Shown here: positions 37,004 to 48,428 of the stretch, one piece after another
Layout of the letters: each line of letters begins with the position of its first letter
How positions within the stretch are numbered: position 1 is the first letter of the stretch
From: Ulva prolifera
Lineage: Eukaryota; Chlorophyta; Ulvophyceae; Ulvales; Ulvaceae
Reading direction: 5' to 3'
DNA length: 64,000 nucleotides
Assembly (NCBI GenBank): GCA_023078555.1
Contig: CM041204.1
Coordinates: forward strand, 3,130,430 to 3,194,429
The notes under the pieces: generated by a model
What the model saw: only the letters and a program-made list of their open reading frames with translations
Told to the model about the DNA's origin: nothing
Databases searched by the model: none
Program-made: the position numbers and the translations under genes

Positions 37004-40000
37004 GATGCATTTGTCACCACCAGTCTTTGTCGCTTGCATTCGAGCACCTGAATGTGTTTGTCGTGATGTGCCGTGGTTTCAGCGGTTTGTGTGGTGTGCT
37101 GCAGGGTCCATCAAGGCTGGGGTGGGCTGGTGTGTTTGGCTGCAGAAGTGGCTGCAGAACTGTGACAGTGATTCACATTGTGGGATTGGTGGGCGTGGCA
37201 GTGGGAACGGGCATGAGCAGGAGCCGCTCCTAGCCAAGGTGCAGCAGGGCATCAGCTCGCTGCTGATGCATGGTCTGCTGGCTTGGTTTTCGTGAATATG
37301 AGATGAGGGAGTGTGGGTGCTGCTTGGTGTTTGCCTGTGTTCGCTGGAATGAAGGGTAGTGTTTCTGTTTATGCTGAGCTGAAGTGAGCATGGATGATTC
37401 CTGAGAGCATATATGGTGGACTCATTCGTGTATCTGGCTTTCTTGAAGCGTGCCTGTGTCATCCTGGGCGTGGTTTTGGATTCTGCCTTGTGCAAGTGAA
37501 TAAAACATTATACACGTGACGCATGCCTGCCAGCGAGCATCGAACGGGACACCCAGCAGACCTCAAGCTGCTGTGCCTGGATGCACTTGACCCCAGTGCA
37601 GCCGCGTGAACTGTGGTTGCCACCCAGGAGGGTTCAGCTTGCTAATTCTCATGAAGCATCCGTCAAAACCAGGAGCAGGTGCATGTGCCTGTTTTGCATT
37701 TTCATCCTTATACTTAGTGCAGAGCTCATTCATTCAGCAAATGGTTCCGCACATCTGTTTGAATGGCAGTGTCAAATGAATTCACTTTCACAATCTCGTG
37801 GTTTGTGAAGGGGGTGAGTTTGTGTGCACATGTGGTAAGCACTTGCCATCATGTGCGGCTATGTGTTGTCAGTGCAGATGTAGAGCTGAACATAAGCCGC
37901 AGTCAGAACCTGCTGACCTTGTCGATTGATCGATTTCATCACATGGGAAATCACTGTGATAGACACTACATGGTTCCTTGGGGCATGTTTGTGCAGGAGG
38001 ACCTGAGAACAGTCGCACTTGGAGTCCGAGAGCAGGCGATGCTGATGCTGAACGTATAATCTGAACGTGACAAATTCAGTGCTGTGTTATGGTGTAGAAC
38101 AAACAGCAGGTGATCCAGCAGGTTGGTGGACGTCGACAGGGATTTGGCTAAGCTGGACATCAACCGAAGCGCAGATTAGCCTATAAGTTGCCTGCAGCCA
38201 CGCAGTGCGAAGCAGGGCTCCACGTCGATGTGACGTGCAGCAGAGGCCACCGAAAACCCACCCCGGCGCGGTATGCGCTGCTGCCTAATTTCTCCCGCAG
38301 CAAAGCTGCACGATCATGCAGCGGGTCCGCTCTGAAGTTGAACGGAAATGTGGATGCGGCTCCGTATTGTGAGAGGATTGCAACCGTCGAACGGATTCTT
38401 CTTGTGGGCTGGCAGGCTTCGAGACGGGTAGTGGCTACAAGGAGCTTCGAGTCTTGATCTCCTTGTTCAAGTGACCGGCGCATTCTACCAGATGCCCGCC
38501 AGGCTAGCCTACAACATTAAAGCGTTTGCTCTAACATGACTGGAAACTTTCAGCGGCTCAAGTCATAGCATTCTTGTTTTTGTGGGCTTTCCTGTAATAT
38601 GAAGAGCGAACGGACTCGTCATTGTCAAGACTTACGTGCGCAAGTATGCAGCAACACGTTTTTGCGTTTTATCTGACGGCGTTCTTGCAAGGACGGGCAG
38701 AATGGCGTTTGCGAGACGAGGTTGACGTACATATCTCAAAGCACACAACTTCAGCCCACGCGATACAATGTGAACAGATCAGAGCAAAATAAATTTACAA
38801 CTTGAACGCTGGCTAACTGTGGTGAAGTCGATGGTTCGTCTCGAGAACATGGTCGGGGCTGGCTTGACAGCGGTAGGCTTCTGACTCTTAGGAGCTGTCT
38901 GACAGCTTCTGAATCATCGCCTATGTGCTCAGCATCGTGCTTGCTGCCTGTACATTTTTCATATTGCGATCCTTGCACAGGCTCACCACACAATGGATAC
39001 ATTCAACGATCGAAAGGCGCAAGCGTTCCTTGTGCCTCTACCCGTGGACGGTGGCCTGCATCACCTATCAACCGCATAAATTATATGGTGACAAAAAAGA
39101 CGTTGCATTTTTTTACTTTGTTGCCTCCATATTTTGCCAAGTGCCCTGCCTGTTGCGGATGCCACACACGGACAGGAACAGATCAGCACATGCCATGGGA
39201 GTGGCTTATCGTATATGCCAGCAGATAGGTCAACTTTCGGAAGAGTGAGTCAAGATTATTTTGATGCTGCGATCGTACAACACAGTGCAGCTGCGTACCA
39301 GCATATCACGCCTGAGACCGTGCACACACGTTGCATAGTCAGAGCCTGAGCACCTATCTACTCTCTGCTTCGAAACTGATTTTAAGCATGTATCCTTGTG
39401 TGTCTTTGATGTGCGGACTGACACGTTGTTTCGCCACGCGGTGACTGGCCCTGGAGCTGCTGCCTGCCTTGTACTATGATAGTACCAGGCAGGTTTGCAG
39501 TGGGGTACAGCCCGCCTAATATCCCCAGGCTGTGCGGCACTGCAAACCTGCCTGTTCTGAACCCAGTGGCTGCAGGTGCTGTCGGAGGTAGAGCGCATAT
39601 GCATCTGCATGGCTGGTGCACAGACAGCAGAACGTCCAGGGGTCATCAACGTGCATGGTCGCGTTGCGTGGTCACCACTTTCGTACGCCATGTCGATGGA
39701 AACATCATACAGGACCAGATCCCCAGCGCACAGCAACTACATCTAGAGTGACATTAACCACCAGAAAAACGGTCACTACAGCTAACCACCAGAGACATTG
39801 ACATTGGCACCACAGCGAGCGCCCAGAGGTGCGCATGCACTGCCCCATACAACGTCACTCCACAGGAACCTTATTTGCCGCGATGAGCCATGCAGCCGGG
39901 CACACAGCATCGATTTGTCACTGGTTGCCTTTTACCCGAAACACTGTTCCCAACCTGACCGCGAGTTTTGGCACTGGCTTGTCGCAACGAGCCGTTCTCT

Positions 40001-40369
40001 CCATGACACCACGCCTCGTCAGGGCATCTGCAGCCCGAGCTAAGACAGCTGCCGGTGGCAGCCGCTCTCCCAGCGCACACACAGATACACTGCAATGCCA
40101 TGGAGTAGCTGCACAAGGACCGGTGATGCCCGCACTACGTCACGGACGATCCGACGCACGTGGCGTGGAAAGCCCAACCGCGGTGCGCCACGCATTCGCC
40201 CACATGCAGAAGCACTGCCCCCTGGCGTCCGTGCACACTTGGTTTGCGTTGGCAGGCCTCAGATCACCACAGGCAACAATGGTGCACATGCTGTGCTCGG
40301 TGCCACGGCGCGCCAGGCCCGGACACCGGCCATGCTGGCTACGACGCAGTCGTGCAGGGTAGCTGCAGC
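37004..40369. other. Intergenic stretch
   Basis: No gene supported. It contains the 39463-39554 hairpin pair. Open frames at 39230-40362 overlap in several frames and look non-coding. Confidence 0.55.
39463..39554. repeat. Two overlapping inverted repeats (stem-loops)
   Basis: The first is cctgcctt, gtactat, g, atagtac, then aggcagg (39463-39493). The second has perfect 17-nt arms at 39486-39502 and 39538-39554 plus an inner acagcc/ggctgt stem, making a hairpin of about 69 nt. The two share the caggcagg block and so could be mutually exclusive folds. Confidence 0.75.
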
Positions 40370-41301
40370 GTCTCGCCGCGGAAAACCCTATCGGGAAAAC
40401 GTATCGTCTGCGGGGCGGCAGAAGGCAGTGTGCGAGGTACCGCGGCCGGTACGCGTGCATTCACAGACTTGGTCACCACCGTCAGGCTGGCAACACGGTG
40501 AAGGTACGTCAAAGCCACGCTCGGCGCAGCGGTGGAACTGCGGCACGCATATGCGGTAGCCGCAGGCGGTGGGGTCAGCCGAGGGAGGGGTGATTGGGGG
40601 GCGGAGCTCTGGGGGAGAGGGGACGAGGACGTCCGGGATGACCGTGGGGGGGGAAGCCGATTGGCCAAGACCAGAGAAGCCGATTGGCCAATGGGCTTCT
40701 TCATGAATCCGCGCTGCTTCGGTCGACTCCGAGGCCATCCGATATTGCCGACACGGATGTCTCGTCGAAGTTGCCTGTGATGGATGCCTTCAAGGATCAT
40801 ATCGCTATTTGCGACGGCCGTGGCGACGGCCTCCTGCAGCCTCTCCACAACAACGTGCACCGCGTGGCCGAGCACACGCTGCAGATCTCCTACTCGAGGG
40901 AGAGCTCCGTGACCGTGTTGAGGATGCTGCGCGCCGTGAATTGTGCGTACCCTTGCCCATTCACTGTGAAGGAAGCTCTGCCAGCTGCATGGGCGAGCTC
41001 ATGTAGAAGGAAATGGGACACCTGTGCATCATGATGTTTTTTGTGTCGTTGCAGGTGTACTAGTCTTGAGCTCGTGAAGCAAGGCAACGCGCCGCAGCTA
41101 GCGAACTGCACAATCCGCATATCACAGCGCTAGCAGCAGGGCGTGATCAGCAGCAGCCAGCTGGGAGCGCACTTGCGTAGCAGGCTGCTGTTGCGTTTGC
41201 AGTGGCCTCTGCAACGGCAAAGATGACCGCCTCACAATCGGATTCTAGATCGATCGGGCTGCCTTGTTTGTCATCGCACAGAGAGACCGAAGCGTCTAGC
41301 A
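40370..41301 (-). pseudogene. Truncated family pseudogene (paralog 3)
   Basis: Two family exons are recognisable: exon three (41301-41173, 129 nt, intact, CDDKQGS region, donor GTGCGC) and exon four from 40984, with FTVNGQGYAQFTARSIL. Exon four has an in-frame TAG at 40892-40890, where the 50526-56409 paralog has a serine codon, and a one-base shift about 15-25 bases later. Homology breaks off near 40770. The sequence then jumps to a copy of the last exon (PPTVIPDVLVPSPP linker, then the CCQPD and AFCRPADDTF part of the cysteine module), which ends at a stop after DDTFSR near 40388. Exons five to eight are missing and I found no exon one or two upstream. A 20-bp tandem agccgattggccaa repeat (about 40657-40692) sits near the deletion junction. 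Confidence 0.82.
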
Positions 41302-41744
41302 CTGCACGCACCAACGCCATGTCTCACTGACAGCACATACATACATGTCCATTTAAATTCGAATATATTTACTGCCATGGCAGTGCCATGTATGCGCTCC
41401 TGTGCACATGTGGGCCACATGATGTGGCGGTGCGCACACCGCTGACAACAACTAGTACTGTGGGCTGCACTGCTGGTGGCATGCATATATATAGGTCCCA
41501 CGCCTACAGACAGGCTAGCACGCTGTAGCATGCAGCTGCGCTACCACTGGCGAGCCTCGCCACCGCCTGTCCCAAGTAGCCATCTAGCCGCTAGTCTAGA
41601 ACGCTACGGCGCCCCAGCACCCCAGGTGATGTCCCCTCCTTTCCGGGAGAATCGCCACCCTGAAAATTTGCATACCGGGCCTAGGTATCGGGTGCCCTGG
41701 GGCGCAATTTTCCATTTACTGGTGTACAGCAATACGCAACCGGT

Positions 41745-41781
41745 AGTGCTTGCTGGCAGATGCATGCTGCCAGCAAGCACT
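41745..41781. repeat. Perfect 15-bp inverted repeat, 7-nt loop
   Basis: Arms agtgcttgctggcag (41745-41759) and its complement (41767-41781) surround atgcatg. Confidence 0.9.
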
Positions 41782-42531
41782 GCCGTACAAGAGCACCATA
41801 GGCCGAGGCGGGTCCATATGGAGATTCGACATCAGGATCGAACCAGGTGTGAGCAAGCAATGCATGCAGTATGTGCACTGGTGGCCGCATGTCGCGCTGA
41901 GGTGTATGTGCAGGCATGGGCAGGGCCGTGGAGGCAGGCCGTGTCGCACCAACCTATTGCAGGCCCTGTTGCTCGCAGAGCTGAGCCCCACCACTGGCAG
42001 CTGAGATTTTGATGACGCGGTGAGATCTGGACCCCCCAGTCGTGTCTGCACTGCCAGTGCATGGCATGCACACAATCATGATTGCTGCAGGAGCTCAGTA
42101 GCTACTCCAGAAGCAGCCTGGGACGCCGGCACATTCCACCAGACCTGCCTACACATGCCGTCCCGGGCCTTCAGGTCTCGGTGGTGCTGGAGTCGCACTA
42201 TGGCTGCCACTGTATACACATGTACGTACATGTGTTGAAGGTGTAGGTCACGTGGCTGCGTATGTGGTGCAAGGACCACGCGAGGGAGGTAGATACTACT
42301 ACTAGTATAATGTACGGAGCGTATGCATGCAGCCAACTCACTGCACACCCAACTCGCGTGCAGGTACAGAAGATAGCAATGAAGAACACGCCCGGCTGAC
42401 ACCCAGATTCCTTCTGCTTTTAGAGTTTAGGGGCGTAGGCTATATAGCTATGCTTGTAAGAGCCTGATCATGGATATGAGGCTGCCCCACATGTCCGTGT
42501 GGACCATGTGCAGGATATGGCCTGCCAAATC

Positions 42532-42585
42532 GCAAGGTGCCTCTGACGTTTCGTGCTTGCAAGGTGCCTCTGACGTTTCGTGCTT
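42532..42585. repeat. 27-bp perfect tandem duplication
   Basis: The unit gcaaggtgcctctgacgttt... starts at 42532 and is repeated exactly at 42559, just before the GA microsatellite. Confidence 0.95.
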
Positions 42586-42589
42586 GCAG

Positions 42590-42720
<131 letters not shown>

Positions 42721-43073
42721 TACTGCGTACGGTTCGGGAGCTTAGGCTGGGACTATACTACAGTACTACTGTGCTAATTGCGTGGCCCTGTAGCTTCAAA
42801 CGACGTGCACGACCAGTTCATAGGACTTAAGGCGAATTGGATGAAGTATATACGATACATCATGTGATACAGATGTCTGGGATGCTGGAGGAAAATCGTG
42901 CACAGTTCAAAGTTGCCGCGCTGGTACTTTGCTGTCCATGCTAGCTCAAGAATGTCCATTGATCAAGTATACACTGGCAGCTGTAGACCAGCTGGAGGAT
43001 TGGGCAGGTGCCTACATGTATGCCAGCAGTGCTTTGCTCTTGCCTGTATATATGCATCAAGGACGTCATCAAG

Positions 43074-43129
43074 GGTAACGCCGTGGCCAGAGGTAGATCC
43101 TAGGATCTACCTCTGGCCACGGCGTTACC
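43074..43129. repeat. Perfect 56-bp palindrome
   Basis: The 28-nt arms starting ggtaacgccgtggccag are exact complements with no spacer, centred on cctagg. Such a sequence can extrude a cruciform. It contains restriction-like and TE-end-like symmetry but I see no element attached to it. Confidence 0.95.
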
Positions 43130-45997
43130 TCGAGCTCGGACCAGACCACAACACTAGCTACTCCAGTAGGGTGTTGACATTGACGTCACGTCAGCCAGGT
43201 ACAGAAAGGTACGAAGAAACTGGCGTGGTTCCTGGTAGCCACGCGAGCGATGCAGCACGTTTACCTGCTGCAGGTGCAATGTCACTGCATGCAGCCCTTC
43301 CGCGCTCATATTAATACCGTACCAAATTAAACCCATTGACATCGAGGCCAGCGTTATTGTGTACAAAATATATCTGGGGCACGACAATTTAGCCACCGTT
43401 ATGCGTGATAGCTGTTCAAAGAAAAATTGAGGATCGGCGTAACAGTTGCGCGTTACACATGACGAAGGCGCGTGCGCAGAGCGCGCGACCTGCTGCACCA
43501 GCGCGGTGCAGCGCGCTACATGTTGCGCGCTGTACACCGCGCTGTACCAGCGCGGTGACACACGGCACGTGTTTGAAAACCAGCACCGAAGTACATGTAA
43601 CGGACATGCTGCAGCTAGGACACATGAGCTGATGTGTCTCTATGCCAGATGGCACTACGTGCCTAGCCCACCGGGCGGGCGTAGGCGCGGGGTGGCGGGG
43701 TGGCGGGGTGCGGGGTGCGCGCGGGGTGTCGGGACACCGATGACTGTGATGTGGTTGCCGTAGACAGGCCCGTCCACGGGAGGGGCTGCGGAGGTGGCAT
43801 GTGGGGCCGAGGTGCTGAGGTGGTGGGAGCGTGGCACTTAGACAGCAGCAATAGCTGTTCTGTATGTTGTAGGTAGTTGTGGACGTGTGTATGCTCCGAC
43901 GGGGCAGACGGCCGAGGGTGTTGGTATGGGTCTGCATGCTTTGGAGTTTGAAGCTAGTGTGACTGCATGTTTATTGGTCCCTCGCAGCGGGAGGATGGCC
44001 TGGGTCTACAAGTGCAAGCTTCATTTGTAGCAACTTGTGCTGTGTTCAAGTTGCTCTATGTTGTGGTGCCCATTGAGTTCCTAGCAAAGGACAGATTGTG
44101 CAAGCTTCTGTTCCGATAACTTGTGTTTTTCTGTACAGAAGACATGTGATCAGATGACATCTGTCCATGTGCAGAGGATGCAGGCCTGAATGTGCATGCC
44201 TCAAGCACCGCAGTGCTGCTACTGGTGTGACATTGTGTTCAACAAGTTGTTTGTTGCTATTCCATCGTCCACTGCTTTAGTTGGTCTGCCTGCTTTACCA
44301 TCACAAGGCCAGCGCCAATTGTGCTATAGAGGCGACTGGCCGGATCTCTGTTGTGAGGGGCTGCAGCAGGATGTGGTGATAAACATACTGTATGTGCTGT
44401 CACGGCGCGGCTCAGTGAAATAGCGGATTGTGGCCGTCGGCAGACAGCGTCACATGTCATTTGTCGAGATCTTGTGCAGCTGAGTGCGCAGCGGTAGTGC
44501 ATCTTCGCAACAGCGACGGTACATGCCCCTGGAACAGCAACGCAGCGTATCGCTTCTCCAGCTACATGTCTGCAGCAGAAAGGTACCTGTCCTGAGCAAA
44601 CAATCGATGATAAGTTGCATCTGGCGTGCTTTGTAGCTGGTACGCTGGGACAGCAACGTCATGCTGCTGTGCAAGCAGCCGAGCAGAGGAAACGGCACAT
44701 TCCAATGCGGTGAGATGAGCCTCGTTACCTTTCTCGAGAGATCTCTGCGAGTGTATATCTCGGCAAAGCGGTGCACAGCAAAGGAGAGCTGCCAGGCGTC
44801 GCGGGCAAAACAGAGCGGTTGCATCATTGACAGCTCTGGGTGGAGCATGCAGTTGTGACAACAGGACGTAAAATACTCGATGCAGCATGGCCTCACGATC
44901 GACAGGGCCGTACACAGCAAGAGTGTGATTTGTGACAGCATACCCGGACCATCAGGCCGAAGATGGCTACCAATCGAACTTCATCGGAGCCAGACCAGGG
45001 CAGGCAGTCACAGCATTTACAGCTGCTTGAGAAGATATCGATCCTCTGCAAGATGTGCGCGGTGGGATTCGCACACAGCAGGCATTCAGCACGGCTCACA
45101 GCGCGCACATAGCATCGTCGACTACAGAAACAGAGGATGCAGCCGGCGAAATGATCAACGCATGCAGCGGGAGCGCCGTTTGTGTACTATGGAATGTCGG
45201 CAGCTGCATGTGCAGCTGCAAAGTTTGTTTGATCGGTGAAAGCAACCGTCCGTGCCAAGTCTGCTCGGCAGCCGGTACGCCGGGACATGAACGGGCTGCA
45301 GCGCTGTCCTGCTGGAACAGGAGGCTGAAACATGCAGCAGGATTGATTGGTCACCTGTTTCCGGCTGTGTCGCTGCACGTCCGCACGCTACAGGTGTCGC
45401 GCAGAGCTGTCAAGGTCGGTGCCGGGACCATGCCGGAACAATTCCGGAACAGTGGACCATGTACGCGGTCGACGCGGCGCAAGGCGGCGATCGCTTCACA
45501 ACGAACGCGTGGAGACGGTGGCGAGGGGGGCGATGCCACACGTGGGGAGAGGCGCGAGCCTCTAAGGCCCGGTGGGCAATTAGCACAGTGAAATTGCTTT
45601 GTCGCAAAGCGTGAAATTGTTTGCGTAGCAAACATGTCGGAAGTGTCTGTCGGACAGTGACAGCATCGGAGATGATGCCTACGTAGACAAACAACAGTAC
45701 GGTGATGATAACTACGATTACGATGAGTACGTCAACTATGATCCAGATGTTTATGCTGGAGTGAGTGTATGAGATTGGCGATAGTCAGTGCAGCATTGAA
45801 CCGTGACGTGAGGTGCCATAAGCGTTGCGGGTGTACGAAATATTCCTGGAGATGCGGCCCATCTGGCCACCGTTACGCGTTACAGCGAGGTGTTTCAACG
45901 CCACTGCAGGCCTGCGGTATGTGTTACGTGTCGATGGGTTTAATTTAGTGCGGTACTTGAATAGTCTGTAGTCTTCACTTCGTACTGAGGCTACGCG

Positions 45998-46003
45998 TAT
46001 ATA
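45998..46003 (+). promoter_or_regulatory. TATA-like box upstream of LRR gene
   Basis: gcgTATATAct lies 38 bp upstream of the ATG at 46041. Position fits a core promoter only if the 5' UTR is very short. Confidence 0.3.
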
Positions 46004-46040
46004 CTGCCCAGAGTTTCGGCAGAGACGTTGCTAGCGCATC

Positions 46041-48428
46041 ATGCCATTCATAGACGGTCCTGTGTGCTTGACGCGCTCAGCCCCTGACAAGAGATACGCA
46101 GGACAGCTTTTGATATTTGATGTTGTTCCCCCTGACGCTGTTTCTCGATCTGGCGTCTTGTCGTCCATCGCAGAAGCGAGCGGTGATGGCTTGACGCTGC
46201 CCGACTTTGTGACTCTGGCAGAGTTTGTGATATGGAGCAGCACCATCAGAGATAAAGAAGTCATTTCAGACTGCAAGGATATGGCGCACGCATGCACCGT
46301 GCTGAAGGTGAGAGGTCGAGTCATCAGCTCTGAACATCCGATGCAGCTTGAGTGCCTGTCGAGGATCCTCAGGGACAGCTCGTGATCTGATACGAACATT
46401 GAGCCTCAGTAGAATTTAAGAGACTGCTACAGTCTCGCAGTTGGCGCCTGTGGTACGGCAAGGCTGATCGAACATGATGTGTTGCAGGCTGCTGATGCTC
46501 TGGACGATCACTGTGCTGGTGACTGGATGGACGTCTCGGTGAACATCTTCCGTGAGCAGTGTGTGGCCCACCACCGCGCGGGGGGCTGCGGTTTGCCGCA
46601 GGAAATTTCAGATGGTTTCTCAAAACTACCAGATCACCTGCAGCAACGTGTGATCGAGGCAGTGACCTGCTGCCACACATCAGACCACCTCCTCGCAGTG
46701 TGGCTGGACCTGCTGCCGAGCCGCCACCACGCTGCCGTCGTTTCAAGGTTCATATCAGACGGTCCAAACAGCAGTCTCATCGCCCCTGACGAGATCCAGT
46801 CCCTCCCCTTCCTCAAAGCCCTCAAGCTGCTCCCACAGTCGCCCTCTTCGCTGCTTTCTCTCACTCTAGACAGCTCTCTGGAAGACGTGGTTTCCTGCAA
46901 CTGTCGCCCTGATCGCATCCATCCACGAGCCGCGCCCATGCTTGACAGAGTGGCAGCGCTCGCCACGGCGCTGCGCCACCACTCCGGCCTCACCAGCTTG
47001 CGCCTCGATCCATTCTGCGGTGAGGCCTCCCTGCAGGCTCTCGCTCCAGCCATTGCCACCCTCACAGCCCTGCAGGTCCTGCACCTGGGGCAACCGTACC
47101 ACTGTAGAATTCCCCACAGCGCTCTGCCGCTGCTGAAGGCCGCCCTTCAGCCGCTGTCAGCCCTCCAGGAGCTCTGTGTGTTCATCGGGATGCCGTCGGA
47201 CCACAAGCTGCCTGCCAAGCACCCACGCCTCGCCGACAGCGCAGACCTCAGCACAGCGACGGATGCCCCACGTCACTGTCTGGCCGAGCTGCTCTCTCCG
47301 ATGACGGCGCTCAGTTCTCTCAGAATCGATCAACGGTGGGGTAAGCGGCGCGTCACGGCGACGCGCCCGCTGAGCCTGCCGTGCCTCAGGCACCTGGACA
47401 TCACCAGCGGGTGTAACAATGTCTCCAGCGACCTCCTCAGCCAGATGACTGCCCCGCTTGCTGCCCTTGTGATCACAAATCGACTCGAGACACAGTGGAG
47501 TGTCGATGATGTCCCCCTAGCTCAGCAGCTGTGGAGCAGCCTGCAGAAGTTTGTGCTGCTCAGAAGCCTGGACATCGAGACGCGCATGTACGCTCACAAC
47601 GACCAACTGGAGGACGAACTGCTTGCCCTGGCCCCTGCAGCTCTGGCGCCTCTGGCGCGCCTCCAGGAGCTCAGGTTCGGCGGGGAGTTTCTGGTCGTGC
47701 TGCGTGTGGTTCAGCAGCTCGCTGTCAGTGAGTCTGGGGTGCAGCGACTGAAGGTGGAGTGCGGTGGGTATCGCGAGCGCGCAACCGCGGACAGTTTCCG
47801 GGAGTTCCTGTTCAGCCTGAGCCGCTTGCCGCTGCGGCACCTGCACTTGACCTTCTACCAGCGTGCCCTCGGCCCCAAGCTTCCGGGGCTTGGGGCCCTG
47901 CAGCCGCTGACGCAGCTCACAGCCCTGCGCATCTACGGCTGGCGCAGGTGCCTGCGCCGCGCAGAGGACTGCGGCGCGCTGGCGGGCATGCGGCAGCTGC
48001 AGAGCCTGTGCATCTGTGAGTTTTCGGCGCCGCCGGCGCTGCAGGCCGACTGCGTCCGCACCCTTGGGGCGCTGCCGGCCCTCACCGAGCTGGCGCTGCA
48101 GCCACGTGATGTCGCCGATGGTTTTCAGGCCACGTTTGTGCAGGCCCCGCCGGGTGCTGCATGGGCAGCGCTGCAATGGCTGGGGCTGTACCCCGACGGC
48201 CCGGGGCAGGCGGAGGCAATCGCGCGGGCTGTGGCCGCGTTCCCCGCACTCAAGGAGCTGATGCTTGGGGATGATCCTTACAGTCCCGAGCTCGGTGACG
48301 GGGAGGGGGGTGAGGATGGATACTGTCCTGAACTCGAACGAGCTCTCTGTGTTGCGGCAGATGCGGGGTTTGCAATCGAGGTCGACTGTGATTGGGGACG
48401 GTTTGACTGGCACAGTGCGCGGGCGTAG
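46041..48428 (+). CDS. Leucine-rich-repeat protein with Skp1/BTB-like N-terminus
   Basis: Two exons, 46041-46307 and 46488-48428, with a 180-nt intron (AAG|GTGAGA donor, TTGCAG acceptor), both in phase 0; 735 aa. The first exon carries the ATG. Residues about 20-110 follow a Skp1/BTB-like pattern: SGVLSSIAEASGD, LPDFVTLAEFVIWSS, then LKAADALDD just after the splice point. Joining the exons across the intron completes this helix motif. From about residue 170 on there are many leucine-rich repeats (e.g. LTSLRLDPF, LQVLHLG, LRHLDI, LQELRFGG, LTALRIYG, LTELALQP, LKELMLG), giving a horseshoe for protein binding. There is no signal peptide or transmembrane segment, so a cytosolic or nuclear location is likely. 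An adaptor role in ubiquitin ligation is plausible from the domain pair but not shown. Confidence 0.85.

Noticed and set aside
39829-40362. 177-codon plus-strand ORF
   Set aside because: Overlapping frames of similar length on both strands and no domain; it looks like chance openness in GC-rich sequence.
43988-44119. Possible hydrophobic terminal exon (+)
   Set aside because: It has an acceptor-like start and a TAA end, but no upstream exon with a compatible donor was found.
46479-46487. GTG start for the LRR protein
   Set aside because: This is the end of an intron; the ATG exon 46041-46307 joins in phase and completes a domain.
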